NCBI RefSeq assembly: GCF_901933205.1
Contig: NC_044578.1
Coordinates: 12,176,501 to 12,240,500 of the forward strand
Length of the DNA: 64,000 nucleotides
Reading direction: 5' to 3'
Source of the DNA: Camarhynchus parvulus
Taxonomy: Eukaryota; Chordata; Aves; Passeriformes; Thraupidae
Below the pieces are notes generated by a model that was given only the letters and a program-made list of their open reading frames with translations, did no database searches and was not told where the DNA came from. The position numbers and the translations under genes were made by a program. Below are positions 1-13,900 of this stretch, one piece after another (positions within the stretch are counted from its first letter, which is position 1; each line of letters begins with the position of its first letter).

Positions 1-3000
1 ATTAAAATAAGGATTCTTTGCTGTATTCTGAAGAACATAGCCACTTTGTCCTTTGATCTCAAGCTTGTATTAAAAATCATGTTTGGATGTTTGATTTGTT
101 TTTACAATGAGTAAGCAGGCAGTGTTTTGCAGTGGGTTTCCATAATCAGATATTCACTTATATCAGGCACTTTTAAATAAAGTATAAAGTGTCGGCATGG
201 AGGAAAAGTACAAAGCTATTGGTACTTTTTTTTTACTCTAAAAGGAAGCACACTGATTAAAAATGAATAAATAAGTTCAAATAATGAAAGACTATAAAAA
301 AAGCCTAAATCCACATTCCAATGCAGGCAATGTATGAGGATGACATGTTTACCTTAAGTTTCTATTTAACTCTACTGACAGCTATTCCCATTAACACTGG
401 GTAACACACCTTTCATTCTCTTTCTCTTACATATGTGCATATTTAAATATATGTATGTGTGTGTTATAAAGCATAGATACTAGTATTTCTTCCATAAATT
501 TAACTTGGATTAAGGCCTCAGCCCTGCAGCCTGGGAGATTGAATTACATCATCCCAGAGTTTTCAATGAATGGTATTTCTGTGCTCACAAGAGCTGAATC
601 CCAGGTATTAAACTGAGAGAGAGGTTAAGTGCTTACATCTGTCTTGCCTGGGACCCTCCTGCTTTGATACCATTTTTATCTCCTTGTAAGAGATAATTAA
701 GCCCCAGAAACACTTTCATGGAAGACCTTTGAACATTCATGTACATCAGATCAGGGCTGGAATCTGTAGATTACTGATCAAGACCCTTTCTCTTAGGACA
801 TCAAAGTATTTCTTTTTTATTTCATGAACAGTCCTTGAAACAGCTCCTCTATCCACTAAAAAACCATAGTAGAGCCAATTAAGGTGTCATATGAAATTGA
901 TTGGGCATTAAACTGAAAAATCTATGTTTAAAGCCTTGCCTTCATGCAAGCTGGCTTTACAACTGGACTGACCTATAGCAAATAGTCAAGGCCATCAGAA
1001 ATGGTATGAGGGACCATTGTATAAATGGAAACTTGCAGTCAGTCAGAAGAGTTTGCACTTCATTGATCAGCTAAGATGAGAAAAAAGATCTGTAAGTGCA
1101 AGTCTGAAAGTAAGGGGAGTTCTAACAAATCTTATTTACCTGGACCAGAAACTAAAATGCCTGGATTCTTCAACGCTGTGGAGCTGAATTTAAAGGTTCA
1201 GCAAACCACAATACTACCCTAAACAATCTGTAGCCAAAACTTCAAACAAAAGAAAGGGCTCAGCGTCTGTCATGAACATTTCTGAATTAACATGTTATAA
1301 CAAAACTGTTTTGTATTTCTCACACACACACAAAAAAGTGAATTACTTTTTGCATGAATATCGGCAATTCCAAAGGTACACAGGTGGTATAAATGTTGCA
1401 CACTTTTGAACATAAATTATGTTATCAGTCCTATATAGCAGTTACAAATATATCTGGAAGAAACAGGGGAATTGAATGTAAAACCTTTACAAACAGGAGG
1501 GTTGGATTTTGGCCAGTAGCATCTCTTATCCAATGCCTTATCAGGTAGAAAACTGTCCTTCCTGGTGAATGATATCCTGAGGGAGGGAGGATGGTATGAA
1601 AACTGAACACTGTAAATACACTGAATGATTTCTTTTATAATGGTGTATTACTAATGACTCCCTAGTTAAGATTGCGTTGAGATTTGCATTTAAATCAAAG
1701 CTGAAACAGTCTTATTTCACACTTTAATGGTTGAGTAGTCTCTAAATTTGGCACAGTAAACTTCAGAGTAGATTTTTGCTAGTCACTTTCTTTAGTAAAT
1801 ATTTACCACACAGTTATTAAATATTTGCAAATGAAAGTTGCAAAGGAAACAACTTTCTTTTTGTGTCTCATTTTCTTGGATTTTATAATCCTCAAGTCCA
1901 GCAAACTTCACAAACACCTAAGTGCATATATATGTATGTGCACACCTTACAGTCCTTCAGGTATTTTTTACCTGCTAAATTACTGCCAACACAGACACTG
2001 TGGAAATTCTGAATGAAGCACAAACTGCTGTTTTGCCAGAGCAGCCAACCAGCCTGCTGGAGCTGCATGTAGAGGACACCCTTCATCCAGGCTCTTGTTT
2101 TGTTTACAATAAGTCTTTTGTCTTTCAATAAGTCTGAATTCCTTGAGTTCATTCCTCCTTCTTTCCTGTGTGGAACTTGGCAGCTCATCACATATATAAT
2201 ATCATCATTACTGTGTTAATGCTTCTTACAACCATGGAACTTTATGATTGTATACTTTGATCCATAAAAAGGACACAATCATAACTGTAATGGGAAAATA
2301 AGACTGTTTTTTTACAGAGATGCATAACAAGGCAATAGAATTAGAGAACTTACCCAAAGCTAATCATAAAGACTGGAAAAGTGGGTTGTGAAATTGGATA
2401 GGATGTGAGTGAATAATATCTTCACTCCTGCTTTGAATCCTTTAGTTGCAACCTTCCTGTTAGCCACATAACTCCTCCACTTCTGCACCTTTTTTATTCC
2501 AACACCCAAAATCCCCTCTGCAGGACAACCTCAATCCAAAGGTACTTCACCACTTGGACATGAGATGTTTCTTTTGTACTAAGCCAGAAGAGATTCACCA
2601 GACTGAAGACAGGCAAGAGGTGAGGATTTGAATTAGCCTAAGTTTAAGGTGGGTAGGGTTAAGGAAGAGGCCAAGGAGAGAAATAATAAATCAAATGCCA
2701 GCAGAATATCAGGTAACTTCAGAGCTTATTTGCCTTTCATAGCTGGTATTACTGGGACGTACAATCCAGTAACCCCATCTATGGAAAAGAAAGCAAACAA
2801 CAAACCTACATGGACTTCATACAGAGTAGCAAATATCAGGTTTAATGTATAATATTACAATTGGGTTATGAACAATGGGCTGAATTTCTCTTTGATTAAG
2901 TAGTTCTGGATTAGGAAACTAATAGCTTCAGATCAAACAGCTTGTGGAAAGAATTAGCACAGTGCTTGAGAAGCCTAGCAACTAGCAGAAAAGGAAAAAA

Positions 3001-4812
3001 GAGAGAGAGAAGAATGTTAAAAGAGTGCAACAAAAAGTTCCCAGCTTCAGAAGGGCAGCGAGACTCTAAAGAGCAGTGAACCTTGGGTGCAAGTGAGAGG
3101 TTGCCACATGCTGCCCCATGAGAAGCACTGAAAAGCTGCCACAGGGATTTTCTCCTCTGTCCATCGTATTTCCTCCAGTTCTTCTGCTGTTTGTCTGTGT
3201 GAAAGATCCTTTTTTTTTTCAATTACATAAAAGGACAAGAAGAGATAAAAGATGGGTCCAGGAAGTTATGCTGCCCAGATAATGACCCTTTCTTTGTTAA
3301 AATTCCTAAATGTGAAATCCCAAAGAGAACAAATTCAGCCTCTCATCTTCTATTTCTCTTCCTCCTTTTGTCCATGTTGCTGTCAGTCTCTTTGACACAT
3401 TATTCTTCAAACACTCCCTATCAACTCTAATATTGCCCAAGAAGGAGACTCTTTTATGTTCTTCATCATCATGAAGACACCATACATTTCTTTGGGTCAA
3501 TGAACAACTTTCTCTCTGACCATTCAACCTGACAAGTAAATTACACTCAGACTTCAGAAGAAAATAATACATCTATGACCAAGATCAAACAAAACCCATA
3601 CTAACAGTGTGTGATTCACTATGGGTCCTTTACTCATTTCAGTGTTACTGGAAATATAGCTTATCAATGTTTACTAACCTTAATATTTTCATGCTTTTAA
3701 AAGCAAATGGAAATTTTAAGATTTCAGTTATCCCTTATGTAGAAAGCCTTTGATTATTTCTTCCAGCTTCTACTGACACAGCAGCATTTAAAGGGAAGAG
3801 CTGCCAGGCCAAGCATAGACCAAAGGAACGTGGAAATTATCTATTCAGAAGCCCTAACTGGCTGCAAAAGAGACACCACTGGTGCACTTTAAGCGAGTGC
3901 AAATGACAATAAAGTGCTGCAGGTCATGGAAGGGAAAGCAAGTGACTGTCAGAAAGAAGCCCGGTGATGCAGTATAGGCAAAGTAGGAGACAACTGAAGT
4001 GATGAATATTTAGATACAGGACTGAAAACAAAGATTTCCATGGTAACTTAATTTAAATTTTGGTGAAAACACTTGAAAATTATTATGGCTGCAACTGAAA
4101 TTGAACTATAGGTTTTTCTTGAAGCCTTTATTTAGGCTAGGGCTCACAATTTAATTCCTGCCCAGCATCATATACCAAAGAGACAGCTAAAATGAGTAAA
4201 GATTGCATGGTTGTCTTAATATTTGAAGGATTAGGTGCATAAAGGGTGTGGCATACCAAGTAGGTAAGTAATACAAATCTAAGATGTCAAGGTGCCATCT
4301 GTGGGATTTTAAGTTTGAAGTACCTTTCCCTGAGATGGGCATGGCTACTACTGCATAGGATATACAGCAAAAAAGCAGAAGGAAATAGAAAATTCCCTGT
4401 GAAAAACAGGATTGTCAATGTCTTTTCTAAACTACCTAAAAACTAAACAAAGTTTTAGACATTGTTTATTGTAGTTTTATACAATATTACTCATAAATAA
4501 ATTTTTTATTTGTTTTATGAGAGCTCTGCTATGCTGTAAGCTGAAAAACTTAGTATTAAACAACCTGTTAGTACATTATACAATTCCTTAGTTGAATCAA
4601 AATAACAGCTTAATACAGGCATTTCACACAGCTAAAAGCAGGTAATTGGAACACAAAAAATAATAGAAAGGTCTTATCATCAGACACGGTGTTCCTGCTA
4701 TAAGAACAATAGCAACAGTGATTCATAGTTGTTCAGAGATGCTTAGCTGCTGAAACATCCTTTACTGGTATTTTTTGGTCCCATAAAGATTTTGAAGATG
4801 CAAGTCTTCATT

Positions 4813-4857
4813 AAACTTTTTAACTCAAAAAACTTTTTAACTGAAAACTTAAGTTTT
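4813..4857. repeat. 17-bp-period tandem duplication plus palindrome
   Basis: Two near-identical 16-base copies of AAACTTTTTAACTSAA lie at 4813-4828 and 4830-4845. They are followed by AAAACTTAAGTTTT, a perfect 14-base palindrome at 4844-4857. This is seen directly. It probably reflects local slippage in AT-rich DNA. Confidence 0.75.
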
Positions 4858-4870
4858 TTCAGATTCTGGA

Positions 4871-4907
4871 ATTTTTATTTTTTTTTATTGTTTTATTTTT
4901 TTTTTCT
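4871..4907. repeat. T-rich tract
   Basis: Low-complexity run of T with a few A and G interruptions. It could be simple sequence or the remnant of a poly(A) tail on the - strand. No attached retroelement body is recognisable. Confidence 0.7.
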
Positions 4908-7900
4908 GTTCACAGAAATAATAGCATGCTTTACAATCTATGAGCAGAAATAGTATACAGAATACATATCCCTTTTCTGGGCAAACTTTGAAATACTGAG
5001 ATACCGAAATTCAAATTCTTCAAAGTGATTGTTACCTGCCAGAGCATGTAAGATGTCTTCTGCTCATACTTTTTCAATAATTAAATCATTCTGTTGGTCC
5101 ATCTCACCCCTTTTCTTTTTCACATCAAGCTTTCTACCTTAGTGCAGAGTGTGATAGTGTACTTTTCCTTAAGTAACATAATATTTTCTATATCAAAAAA
5201 CTACACACATAGAATCAAGGGTGGAGCTGAAAAGAAAACTGTAAATAACAAATTTGCTGAAAAACTCAGCAAAACAAAGAATCCCGCCTTCCTTTGAAAA
5301 TGGGAGGAGAAAACTTATTAGAAAATTCAGGCTGACTTATGAAATTATTTTTACTCAAAAAATGAAACATTTTGTTCTGACATCTTTTGAAATTGAAATA
5401 TTCCTTTATGGAAATACCAAAATCTTTCACTTTGACATTTTCTAAGAGAACATTTCTGAATTTTTATTTTGAAATTAATTTTTCTTCTGAAACAGACTCA
5501 AAAAAATTAAATCTGCTTTAAATTACTACTCTGCTCAAGGTAAAACAAGAAAAATTCCTTATCTTGAAGAAAATACATAAAAGGAATATTTTCCAGTTTT
5601 CATTATTTGTGGACCTATATTTTTTCTCTAATTTTTGGTTTGTTTAAATCTGTTGCTTATAGTCAGAACCTATTACAAATACTATAGTTCATCCACTTTC
5701 ATTGGTTTCTAACACTTGACTTCAGCTGGACCACAGTGTTTATTGGATGAACAAAACTTTATATTCTCCATTTAGAAAGGAGAAGACCACAGGAAGAGAA
5801 AGGGACTGCTGTCATCAGCAGTGTGGCCATGTGTGTCCCTGACTGTCCATTCCTCCCTCCCCCTCTCATAGCTGATTCCCCACTTTCCATCTGTTTAATT
5901 TGCTTAAGCAGTTAATTAATTTATAGGCAACTTATGTCAATATGTTTAGTTAGCAAGCAGCTGTCACAGGAGTATCCCATCTCACTAGTGGGAAGATGAT
6001 TTTAGTTGTCAGATGAGAATTGAATGAGGTAAATGTTGGTATTTTGTCAAAAATCCTGCTTTACATCACGAGAATAGATACAAGACATCTTATCTCCCTT
6101 TTGTTTATAGTGGAAGGATACAGCCCTGTCCTCATGGGAGCTGCCCACCAGGGAGGGAAGGGCAATTTACCCCAGCATTTACAGGACCAGGTCAAACCAG
6201 GCATACCAGGGCAGGATTTTTGTTGTTTATACTTTTTAGAGAAAAGTTCTAGAAACTGTCAATGCCCCTCTGAACTATGAGCTGTTTTCTTTATGCTTTT
6301 ACAGGCAAAAAAGAAATTTCCTCATTGATTCTCTTAAGATCTTTCCTCCCCCTGACCTCTGGTCCCATTTCATATTCGGTCATTTCCTATTTCACAGGTA
6401 CTCGGGGTTCTCTCACTAAAGTGGGCCATTCATGCATGGAGACATTTCTTGTCAAATCAGGCTTGAAATGCCACTGCACTTTTGCTTTTATTAACCACCT
6501 TTACATGATAATCATCACCTTGCTTGCTGTGACTCAGCACTGAGCATTAGTGATCTACGTGCAGCAGATCACTGCCGCTGGTGAAAAAAGTGGGTTTTTC
6601 CTTCTCCTCCCTGATAATTGAGGTTTTGCTTAGATGGCAGGAGTGAAAATATTAACACCTGGAAATGAGGGAAAAACAAACAGCATTGTTGAGCTTCATT
6701 ATAACTAAGAGCTTTACTAAAAGGAACATCAGTGCAATTAGAGTGTAATCCAAAGCCCATTAAAGTCATTGGGAATCAGTCCACTGAATTAAACAGGCTT
6801 TAGATCAGGCCCACACTGCATATCAGAAGGCAGTGCTATCTGAAGGGGATTGCATTTCTAAGTGTGAATAACACTGCTGCACACACAGCTTTGCTAACAG
6901 AAATTCCAGCTCTGTCACTTTTTCTGTTGCTGGCATCCTCTTTTCATCAACATTTGTCTTGTAGCAGATTGCGGTTATTATTCCAAATCCAAAGTGCTTT
7001 TTGAAAAAGCATCATCATCATCTGGGCAAATCTGCTGAATAGTTCTATAACATAGTGGGCATGGCCATGGCCTACACAGAGAAATAATAAAAAGAAACCT
7101 TGGAATCATGTAATTTTAATGTCCTATCAATTTTATAGCCATTTTAAATGTTTTGTAATTATGACCAAAACTGTCTCAGTAAGTGGAAAAAAAAGCATGA
7201 TCAGAGTCAGTTGCTCAGAATGCTTGAATGTCTTACAGAAGCCCCATGTCAAAAGGCCTTGAAATAACCATATATTTCTCCCTGTGATGCTGCCAAAAGA
7301 GGGGAGGTGGCAGAAAGTATTCCATTCATTAGTAACAACTTTGTCCCTAAATTCATTGCTGGTATCCATTGCTGGCCCAGCTAATTATGGTGAGTCAGGA
7401 CAGGACAGGTTGTTGCATTTACTGAATTTAAAATGAAGAAAAGGAGTGTTCTAAGGGAGCTGGCATTAAACCAAATTCCTTCACCAACATGTAGCACACA
7501 CTAGGATGCTGGCTCTCCTCTTCCACTTGCATGGATGAACTTTTCTGTAGGGGTCATGCACCATCTCTACCAGCTACACCTCTGATTGCCCGTGGGCAGG
7601 GGATTAGTGCAGAACCTTCAGACCCAGGAGAAGCTCAAGGCACCCCTGCCCTGCTGTGCTTGAGAACTCTGCCTCCAACCTCTATAGCTAATCCTGCTTT
7701 CAACACGTGAGTCATTGTGGGAGAGAAAACACGAGTCTAGATAGGCTAGAAGGAAGGCATTTTCTGACTAGGCCCATTTTCCTCACTAGACACATTTCCA
7801 GGACTTCTACAGAAGCTGTGTTTCTAGAAGTGCCAGGAAGGTGAAACAGTGATGTTTACTATATGCCTTACCATGGGTGAGGGGATGAAGGGAAAAAGTT

Positions 7901-10900
7901 ATGAAGGAGATGCAAAACACCCAAGTAAAAGCGTTAATTAACTTGATGTTGGAAAGTGAGACCATATGTCTGCTCTGTATCACTCAGTCTGACAGGCAAG
8001 AGAGAAGGTGGTGGCTCTCTGGGGTTGAAGAAGGCAATGAGTGGAAGAACCCATCAGTCTCTAACCCAAAGGCAACTGGTGCAGCTCACAAGAAGACAAT
8101 GCTTTTTCGTGGGGGAGATTGTAAAGAGCCTTGAACAAAATTCTTTTTATATCTCAGGTAAAATAAGGCAATATTAATATTGTCAACTAAGTTTTAGTGT
8201 TGTCTTTTTCCATTAGTAGCCTTCAAAGAGATTTACAAATGAATTCTGTGTTAATATCTGACATACAGATATTGCAAAGAAACAGTACATGAACTACACT
8301 TGAAGAGCCAGGCAGGGAGAACAGACAGAAATAATGGGGAACAGAAGCCACATTTCTTTTTCACTCATCTATGACAAAACTCAAGACAAAGATTAAATCA
8401 ATTAATAAAAGCAGAAGAATATTCCTTTATCAAATTCTGGGATGGAACTATTGATTCTTAGATATGAGAGTTTGCAAAACCCCTAAGAAGCTACTAGAAA
8501 TGCTGTTGCTGAGAGCATTGAAGTTTTGCTACCGGTGGCAAGTAATAAAATATGGGAAGCCAAGATGTAGAGTTTGCTATTCCTGTTATAAATATGCATC
8601 CTCCTTCACCCAGCAGAAAAGAGAAATTTAAATTCTCAGTTCTTCAATTCAGCTGCATCATTTGGAATTAATTTCCCTAAAGAAAAGCAAGGGATCAAAC
8701 AAGGTTGATCTCTGTTACAGTCACCAAATAAAATTGAACTTGACACCAGATATTAATAATCCTTGGGCATAACCAGTGGTAGAAACAGCGAATTTCTGAC
8801 TGAAGGCGGAATAAGTTAGCTCTAATAAAAAAGGCTTGGATTAAATTTATGATTTTCAGATGAAGCATCTAACACAATTATATTCTGATAAACTCACATG
8901 TCAGAAACAGGCCAGAATATTTTGTCATGATGTCCAGTGTCTGTCTTGGATGAGGTAGGTAAGAGTTTGTACTTCTGTAGCTGCTTTTCTGAGGAAACCA
9001 GAATGACTTACAAGCATCACTTCGCTTATGCAAACAGTGGAGAATGGATAATTACAAACTGAAATAAAACTGCCGTGATGTGAAACTCAAAAACAATCCA
9101 CAAAAGTTTAATCAGGTGGGAAGACTACTCTCCCCTGGAAGCAGCAATAGCATCTCAGAGATGCAGTATGGACATTTATGCAAAGTGGTCAAGACCTCAA
9201 TTTCACATTTTGCATTTTCACATTGAGTAGCTTATTACCCCATATACTTTTCTTCATCTTTAATTTAATTACAACTGGATGTTGAAATTATGTGCTTTGA
9301 ATAACTGGTGCCCCTTCCTACAGCCTATTGTTCTGCCCATTTAAAAAGTCTGATAGACTTACAGTAGAAAGTGGTGCAACAAAGGTGTTATCATATTGTG
9401 AAGTGAAGGAAATAAAATCAAATTAATACTAATTTAATTTTGAATACAAGTGTCCACAATAAGGTCTTAAAGTGATTTAGCTCCACTATTTAAATGGCCA
9501 ATTCAGATTAATTTTCTGGTAGTGATGCAGATAAGGTTTTATTCAATAATGACTGACTTTTCACTCCTGGGGAACCATTTCATTGACTATGTAAAAACCA
9601 GGAAAGGTGTTCATTACAAAAGTGACACAGGAAGAAACCTATTAGCTATTGACTGGATAATTTAACCAGGAAGTGACAACATGAGACTTACATCCAGGTT
9701 ACATAAAATCAATACTAAGTTCAACAGTCATCGGCAATATAAGAGGAAGTGGATGAATTATCACAAAATTCTTGAACTTTGAATAAATATAAAGGCAGGG
9801 ACTAAATGTATCAACATGCAAAACTTTGATACATTGTCAAATCAGAGTGCAATCATTTTGCTATTTTAAGCAATTTTGGTTTCCATTAAGGGCAACTTTC
9901 ATCTTCTATTTTATCCACTCTGAAATAAGGTTGCTTGTACCGTGGTGTCAGGCCTTGCCCTTTTAGAAATGAAATTTTGTCTGTCACATATTAGTGGAAT
10001 ATTAGTATGTGCCCACATTTTCACACACTAGCATCTTAAAATGATTTTTGTGAAGAAGATATTTTAAGTCATGCTTAAACAGAACAAAATAAAATCAGCT
10101 CATATATATTCTCTGTATAACAGAAATTGATTTTAATATTACTTTGAAGGACATACATCACTTCTGCACATTGCTTCCTTTGTATTTTCTGCAAACTCCA
10201 TCTCCCCTCTAGCAAAATCAACAAATATAAAATATTGCTGCTTAAAAGCACATCATAAAATGTGTCTGATGCACATAAGTATCATGTGCTGAATGTCTGA
10301 ATTGCCATACTTCCAGATGCTGGTTTGGGTAGATTTTTTCATTCACTGTGCTTTGCTATTAGCTTGAATTTTCTGCTTTCCAAGCATTTTGCTTTTAATT
10401 TTAAGAGAGTGTACTCATGCTTATCTGCACAAAGGTGTTGCAAAGGGACTAAGATGGAGGTAGAGAAAAAAAACAAAGCAGAAACCTTTTATTTTCTGTT
10501 CACCAACATTTCCATGTGAGAGGTCTTTGCTGTATTTCCAAAAAGCAGTACACTTGCAAAAACACAGAGAGACAACTTCATCTTTCTGCTTTTCTAAAAT
10601 GCTTTCCTGAGGCAACCCAAGGAAAACAGTAAAGATACACATATAATTGTTTTGATTTCAATAAAAGTAACCAGTTTCACCTCTCAGGTCAGGTGTTGTG
10701 GTGTGATAATGCCATTTAGATGCAGAGTCATTTCTAGAGCAACAAGCATTTTCATAGCCCAAGGAACAGTGGCCCAGCTCTTTAGCTGGCATAAATCAGC
10801 ACAGTTGCACTGAACTAAATGGAGTGACTCTGATTTACATAAACCAAAAACATGGTCCTTTGTTTCCAGAACCACATTTTGTAATATCCTGAGGATATGT

Positions 10901-13900
10901 TTTGAAATAAATAAATAATTCAGGGCTGTGTTATTCACCTGGCAAGCTTGACTTGCTGCGCTGAGCCAAGACTGGAGCACAGCCCTTACGGCTGACAGGC
11001 GCCGTTAGCTCACAATTTCACAGCAATATCCACAAATACCCAGTTTGACTCAAGAATATTATGGAAACCACTTTCCCACCCCAGATCTCTGTCATGAAGG
11101 AATATTAAACTGCTATTTAGCACAAGAATTTCTTCTGAAGAAATTGGCCATAGATTGGCATCTCATCCTTGCAGAGAACATGAGACTCAAAATCCTACTT
11201 TAATTAGGGTTTGATGAAGATGGAACACCCAAAGCAGGGCACAAGGAAAACAGAAGAGCAGTGTTATAAATAAAACTGGTTTATGTTGGTTATGATGTAA
11301 TTTAACAATATGAGAATTTTCTATACTAAACATCAGGAAGTATTTGGGAGCCCTTGGTAATTCCCCTCAGGCCCACCTGTATCCCATACTTTAAATTAAG
11401 GAGAGAGAAAAATACACTGGTTTAAATTTTACAACAATTTTGGCCTGAAGCAAACCTCACATTTTTCCCCAACACAAATCAGCTGCATTTAATTCCCCAG
11501 ACAGCTGGCATGAACACAGCCTCTCCACAGGACACCTGAATTATAAAATTAGCACATTCAGAACTCTAAATCACATTCCATTACATTAAGCCCTAAGGTC
11601 CAACGTTATGGAGAAGGAGAATAAATTGCAGAACTTCTCCTGAATTAACCCTCTTAGCACACTCTCAAAGTTAAATTGCCCTTTCCTCCCCTTTATGGAG
11701 TCCTGGAAACTTAAACACTCCCTCCTGCCCTTTCTCATCTGTTTCTCTTCTTGCCTAATGGCACAGCTTATGGGACAGACATTGAATACCTTGTCAAAAA
11801 CTCACACTTGTAAATTAGCATATCACAAGCTATTTTTTCTCACTTAGGAAATGGGTGTGTTAATTTCTATGCCTGGTCCTTCAAGACAGTACTGACCCAC
11901 CCAATTCTCCTCAGCAGCACACTGTTGAAGCATGATGGCACACCTGCCTGAAACAAGCACACAACCATCAGGTTTTCTTGCAGCAAGTAGCTGCAAAAAA
12001 AGTAGTAATTCCTGGAAGAAGAGATGCAAGTTTGTGAGACAGTGTTGTGTGCAGCTATGCAGAACTGATCTGATTTGCTTGTTGCAAATTTGCTAGTTCT
12101 TGCTATAACATGACTATATTATTTTTCTGTTGCAATAACTATGAATTTTCATGTTAGGTATGGTACACTTAAAGAGCAGTGTTTTACAGGCTCAGCTTTT
12201 GACTCAATAGATGAAGACAATTAGAAAGGTAATGAAAAAGTAACAGCAGACCTTCAAAGAGGAAGAATAGGATCAGAGAAAAAGACAGCTTAAGAAAAAG
12301 AAATATTATATTTGAAAAAGCACCCTGTTCCCAAATTTTAGATTCTTCTTAATATTAAGTACTGAATATCAATGTAATGTTAAGATATCTCAAACAAGAA
12401 TAACAATTTTTACATTTGCTCTACGTGTGCATTAATAGAATGCCAAAATGTGTGGAATTTAGTCCTTCCCCCCATCCACCTCACAGAAGCTCCTGGGCAT
12501 TAGTTCTGCATGTGTCTGCTGCAAGGACTTACTCCATGCATAGGTTCAGCTGTGCTGTGAGATGAAAGTACAATCAAGATTCACTGGTGTTTGCAGGGAA
12601 GTTCTATCATTTGCTCATTCCTTGTCATATTTTTTCAGTGTGATAGGAAAAGGACTGGGTTGAATCATTACAAGCATATCCAGGACCTGTTACTTGATAT
12701 TACCTCACATCAAAACTTTAGTAATTTCTGCCTCGAAAATCCTCTCTGCTGCTGAATCTGCTCTCTTCTCTCTTTTCTTTAATACTTTGTTGACTGTCAC
12801 AGAAAGTAATTTTTTAACATTGACATTCATTATTTATATACCTGAGATGACTTGTGCTGTGCTAGGCTCAGCCAGTCAATACTGCCTCTACTCTAAAGCC
12901 AGGTAAAGCTATGCACTTCTATTCTACACTTTCAACTTCTTTAATCACCTGAATCAATTATTTCTGAGATGTTTTTGACTACATGTTCATTCAGTGCATC
13001 TTTGCCTCTTATTTCTAGTTACAGATATTACATTACTATTGTATGGAATACCAGAAATCCATGACAACTATGGCAATGAGTTTTGTACTTTACAGAAAAT
13101 TTCAGTGCTTGGAGAATGAGAAAAAGCAATGATTCAGTATTTATCTCCAAAAACCTTACTGGATCCATCTTTGCAGAATGTATTTTATAAGCAAATAACC
13201 TATGTAGTTTAAATTCTCTTGTAAATAGTAGATGTAAAACTTGTGATTAAACAGACTGAAACAAATTGATTGTGCTAAGAAAAAGCCCTGCCAGCTAAGC
13301 TAGGAATCTTGATCTTTTATAAGATGTGCAAGGGAGTTGCACAGAGTTAGCAGAGTAATTTGTGTACAGATATTTGATTTCAGGAACTGATTCTCTTGTG
13401 AATGCAGCCTGGTCTGGAGGGACTCCTCCTTGGGCTGTGAGTCACAGCTGCATCCCACAATGCAGCGAATTCAGCACCCTTGTCCTGAAATAGTTCAACA
13501 AGGTGGGACATCAAGCTCTGGAAATCCAAGTTTGCTGGGACAGAGACTTTGCAGAGGCCCCCTGTACTGCAGGAGCAGCTGGAGGCTGCAGGGGCAGAGC
13601 CACCGGGCTGCCAGAGCTCAGAAGCAGTCACCTCCAGGAGGAGGACAGTCATAACAGCCATGGAGGTTTGTGCATCTCACACCTGGGAAAAGGTGGAATA
13701 TACATGGCTTTTTTACATTTTTTGTTGGACATGCCGTGTGGTGTGCTCAGAAGGGGTATTACTTTGTTTGAGGGTCCTCTGTTGCCTTTCTGCTGCCTTT
13801 GGCTGAGCCTCACATGTACTTTTCTCTGCTGAAAAAACCAAATAAATATCTGAGGGTCACTCCACATTGTAAGAAGGAGATAGGTAATACATACATAGAC

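Noticed and set aside
12809..12902. Block between a good acceptor (TTGACTGTCACAG) and AG|GTAAAG
   Set aside because: Open in only one frame, with composition no better than chance, and no neighbouring exons to join.
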